Assembly: GCA_031553035.1 (NCBI GenBank) | Contig: JAVBLY010000006.1 | Coordinates: 434,001 to 498,000 of the forward strand | Direction: 5' to 3' | Length of the DNA: 64,000 bases | From: JAVBLY01 sp031553035 | GTDB taxonomy: Bacteria > Bacillota > Clostridia > Peptostreptococcales > Anaerovoracaceae | Shown here: one piece after another, positions 62,040 through 64,000 of the stretch | How the letters are laid out: each line of letters opens with the position of its first letter | How positions within the stretch are numbered: the stretch's first letter is position 1 | Translations under genes and position numbers: made by a program | Notes under the pieces: generated by a model | What the model saw: only the letters and a program-made list of their open reading frames with translations | What the model was told of the DNA's origin: nothing | Database searches by the model: none

Positions 62040-64000
62040 GTCTTCTCCTTCGCTCTTTGACAAGGAATGTTGCAACATCGATACCGTGACTGTTACGTCC
62101 GAATCCGGCATCCATGCCTGCTTTTACGGCCAGCTCCGGAACGACCTGAGTTCCGCCTGCACAGATCATGACTTTGTCTCTGATGCCTTTTTCCACGGCA
62201 AGATCGCTGATCCTCTTCATGTTCTTGTAGTGGATGTCGTCATGGCTGATGATTGTCGAAGCCAATATGGCATCGGCATTGAGCTCGACTGCTGCATCAA
62301 CAAGTTTTTCTACAGGGACTGAAGTTCCGAGGTAGTGGACTTCGATGCCGAATCTTTCGATTCCTCCGTGTTTGATGTCGATGATCTCTCTTAGACCTAC
62401 CGAGTGCTCATCTTCGCCCACGGTTCCGCAGACGATCTTCATTGGGTGAGCCTCGATTTCCTCTCTGATTTCTTCATCTGAAAGAACGTGTCTTACCTCC
62501 GGGATCTTCAGTGTCGTTATGTCAACATCAAATGGGACTGTACCCTTAAGTTCTACTCTTGTGCCTTCAGCTTCCTGCATGACCTCCACATTGATGACTT
62601 CCGGATCTTCCAGATTCATTTTTTGGGCAAATTCCAGAGCAGCAACCTCGGCAACGCGTCTGTCGATGGGCAGGAACATATTGAGCATCACCGTACCGTC
62701 TGCAAGCCATTCCATTTCCGGCTTGATCAGGTTTGTATTTCTATACTTTTCATTTTCTTTCATTCGAACGTTTACATTGTCTTCTTCATCCAGTTCATCT
62801 ATATAGACTATCTTGTCCGAGTCTTCCAGTGTACATCCGCCGATGAGGCTTGCCGGATCTTTAACAGCACTTTCATCGTATTGAGCCACATTATTATATC
62901 CAAAATGGGCTGTGACAGGAGCGAAATAGTCATCATCTCTTTCATATACTGATCCAAAACCTATGCCTCCATCGGATTTTCTTGCTATTCCGTCGCCGTT
63001 ACGCTCGGGATACTGCCCCGAATCCACAAAGAAACCTTCTTCGACAGCTTTGAAATATCCGCCGGTCTCTACGATTTCTTCCATAAAGAGGCAAGCTCTT
63101 TCTTTAATTTCCCGTGCATCTTCTCTGAGAGGGCCATCATCTTTAAGCTCTATCATATCCATGAGCCCATCCATGCCTATAAGTGTCTGCTTGGCTGTGT
63201 CGCAGGCTTCGATGTTATAGATATGCCACGGCACGTTTCGACCTTCATCAGGAGTGATGGTTGACTGGATATCGGCTCTGGTCAGTTTTGATACAAGCAT
63301 GTTAAGAACGTGGGTTACGGTGGCTTCTCTTGCGGAAGCTTCCATGTATTTGGTGTTCATCTGAGCTCTCATCCTGTACTCGTCACAGAAATCCCGAAGA
63401 GCGACTGCATAGGGAAGGTCCATATATACGCATGGGGCAGGGGGAGCTGTAGGCGGAACTGTTGACAGACAGATATTGTCTTTTTTGATTCCGCATTTGA
63501 CCGAGAAAAGGCTGTTTATGGCATGCTGTACTATTAATTCGGGCATGACCTTCCAGGCTTCTCTTGCCGTTGCATTGGCATTGTGCGCGCCGTCGATCTG
63601 AGCTATTTCCGCCCATGCAAGGACTTTCTTGGATTCGCATGCATCGACAAACGAGCGGACCATGTTGATGTTTCGATAAAGGACATTATACTGTGGATCC
63701 TGGTGGGCACCGTTTATACCTTCTTCGGCAAACATTACACCGACTTCCGGTCCAGCGACTCCGGAAACATATGAGTGGTAGTTGATGGGACGGCCTACTT
63801 CTTCTTCGATGGCATCAAGGGCTTTTCTCTGGGCTCGTACCTGTTTTCTGGTGATGGGAACTCCTCCGATGCCCTGGGGTGTACCTTCAATGAGACCGTC
63901 CATATGTGACTGACCGGCTGTACGGATGACCATGATATGATCCGCTCCGTGCCAAGCGGCCATTCTCATCCTTCTTATATCATCTTCGAAGCGGCCGGAG
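62032..64000 (-). CDS. oraE: D-ornithine 4,5-aminomutase, E subunit (cut by window edge)
   Basis: Catalytic large subunit of the adenosylcobalamin- and PLP-dependent enzyme converting D-ornithine to 2,4-diaminopentanoate. The frame runs to the window edge, so about 80 N-terminal residues are missing. Visible: TIM-barrel part with 'AGQSHMDGLIEGTPQGIGG', 'NYHSYVSGVAGPEVG', 'GAHQDPQYNVLYRNIN' and 'TPDEGRNVPWHIYNIEACD'; then, from about residue 520 of the visible part, a cobalamin-binding domain with DxHxxG in 'GEDEHSVGLREIIDIKHGG', 'YLGTSVPVEKL', and 'ISHDDIHYKNMKR', whose Lys is the likely PLP link in this enzyme class. oraS and the other ornithine-fermentation genes should lie just beyond the right edge. 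Confidence 0.95.
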   Translation of the reverse strand, partial: SGRFEDDIRRMRMAAWHGADHIMVIRTAGQSHMDGLIEGTPQGIGGVPITRKQVRAQRKALDAIEEEVGRPINYHSYVSGVAGPEVGVMFAEEGINGAHQDPQYNVLYRNINMVRSFVDACESKKVLAWAEIAQIDGAHNANATAREAWKVMPELIVQHAINSLFSVKCGIKKDNICLSTVPPTAPPAPCVYMDLPYAVALRDFCDEYRMRAQMNTKYMEASAREATVTHVLNMLVSKLTRADIQSTITPDEGRNVPWHIYNIEACDTAKQTLIGMDGLMDMIELKDDGPLREDAREIKERACLFMEEIVETGGYFKAVEEGFFVDSGQYPERNGDGIARKSDGGIGFGSVYERDDDYFAPVTAHFGYNNVAQYDESAVKDPASLIGGCTLEDSDKIVYIDELDEEDNVNVRMKENEKYRNTNLIKPEMEWLADGTVMLNMFLPIDRRVAEVAALEFAQKMNLEDPEVINVEVMQEAEGTRVELKGTVPFDVDITTLKIPEVRHVLSDEEIREEIEAHPMKIVCGTVGEDEHSVGLREIIDIKHGGIERFGIEVHYLGTSVPVEKLVDAAVELNADAILASTIISHDDIHYKNMKRISDLAVEKGIRDKVMICAGGTQVVPELAVKAGMDAGFGRNSHGIDVATFLVKERRRRRG

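Noticed and set aside
62040..62111. Longer start for the MutL/GlmL-type gene
   Set aside because: It would run 80 bases back into oraE without a ribosome binding site, whereas the GTG at 62039 has GGAG seven bases upstream and begins just before the conserved fold.

Overview
The window reads as chromosomal DNA of an anaerobic, low-to-mid GC Gram-positive bacterium of class Clostridia. Supporting signs are a PASTA kinase next to rsgA/rpe, a clostridial-type dcw (division and cell wall) cluster, A-rich ribosome binding sites of the AAAGGAGG type, indolepyruvate:ferredoxin oxidoreductase, a sodium-type membrane pyrophosphatase and the ornithine fermentation enzymes. An amino-acid fermenter near the Anaerovoracaceae/Peptostreptococcaceae is my inference; no rRNA is present to place it. 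I see no tRNA, rRNA, CRISPR array, insertion sequence or prophage.

Layout. 1-4341: prkC (3' part), rsgA, rpe, lgt and ychF in one tight run, followed by a convergent orphan pilin. 5112-9843: glutamine synthetase, then a tandem structured leader RNA with two intrinsic terminators ahead of a NhaC-type antiporter (copy 1), then a convergent alanine racemase. 10062-22341: dcw cluster mraZ-rsmH-ftsL-pbp-murF-mraY-murD-ftsW-murG-ftsQ-ftsZ, preceded by three TGGGN-type repeats that look like an MraZ operator; murC, murE, murB and ftsA are not in it. 22409-31389: rRNA/tRNA methyltransferase, pheST, zapA, mutS2, argS. 31514-40627: a closely packed set with a radical SAM protein, a TPR protein, iorA, iorB, a small membrane protein, an MMPL/RND transporter and an LxxG-heptad membrane-associated protein. 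40641-44772: transglutaminase lipoprotein, chemotaxis receptor, secreted phosphoesterase.

44943-64000 is the metabolically distinctive part. It holds a TIGR00300/LOR-SDH-type protein (probable ornithine cyclodeaminase), a K+-dependent, probably Na+-pumping pyrophosphatase, a secreted GHL10 glycosidase-like protein, a PylC-like ATP-grasp ligase, arginine deiminase, NhaC copy 2, ornithine racemase, an ArgD-like aminotransferase, a third NhaC-family antiporter, a PatA-like aminotransferase, and, on the minus strand running in from the right edge, D-ornithine 4,5-aminomutase OraE with its MutL/GlmL-type partner. Together these suggest arginine -> citrulline -> ornithine, with ornithine going either to D-ornithine and 2,4-diaminopentanoate (Orr, OraSE), to proline (cyclodeaminase) or to transamination, supported by a sodium cycle (pyrophosphatase plus three NhaC proteins). 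ArcB, OraS, Ord and OrtAB are not visible here.

The items most worth following up are the PylC-like ligase three genes from an enzyme that makes D-ornithine, with no PylB, PylD, PylS or tRNA-Pyl nearby; the tandem leader RNA before NhaC copy 1; and a 26-bp exact repeat linking the NhaC copy 2 leader with the NhaC1/alr intergenic region, which looks like the relic of another NhaC leader.
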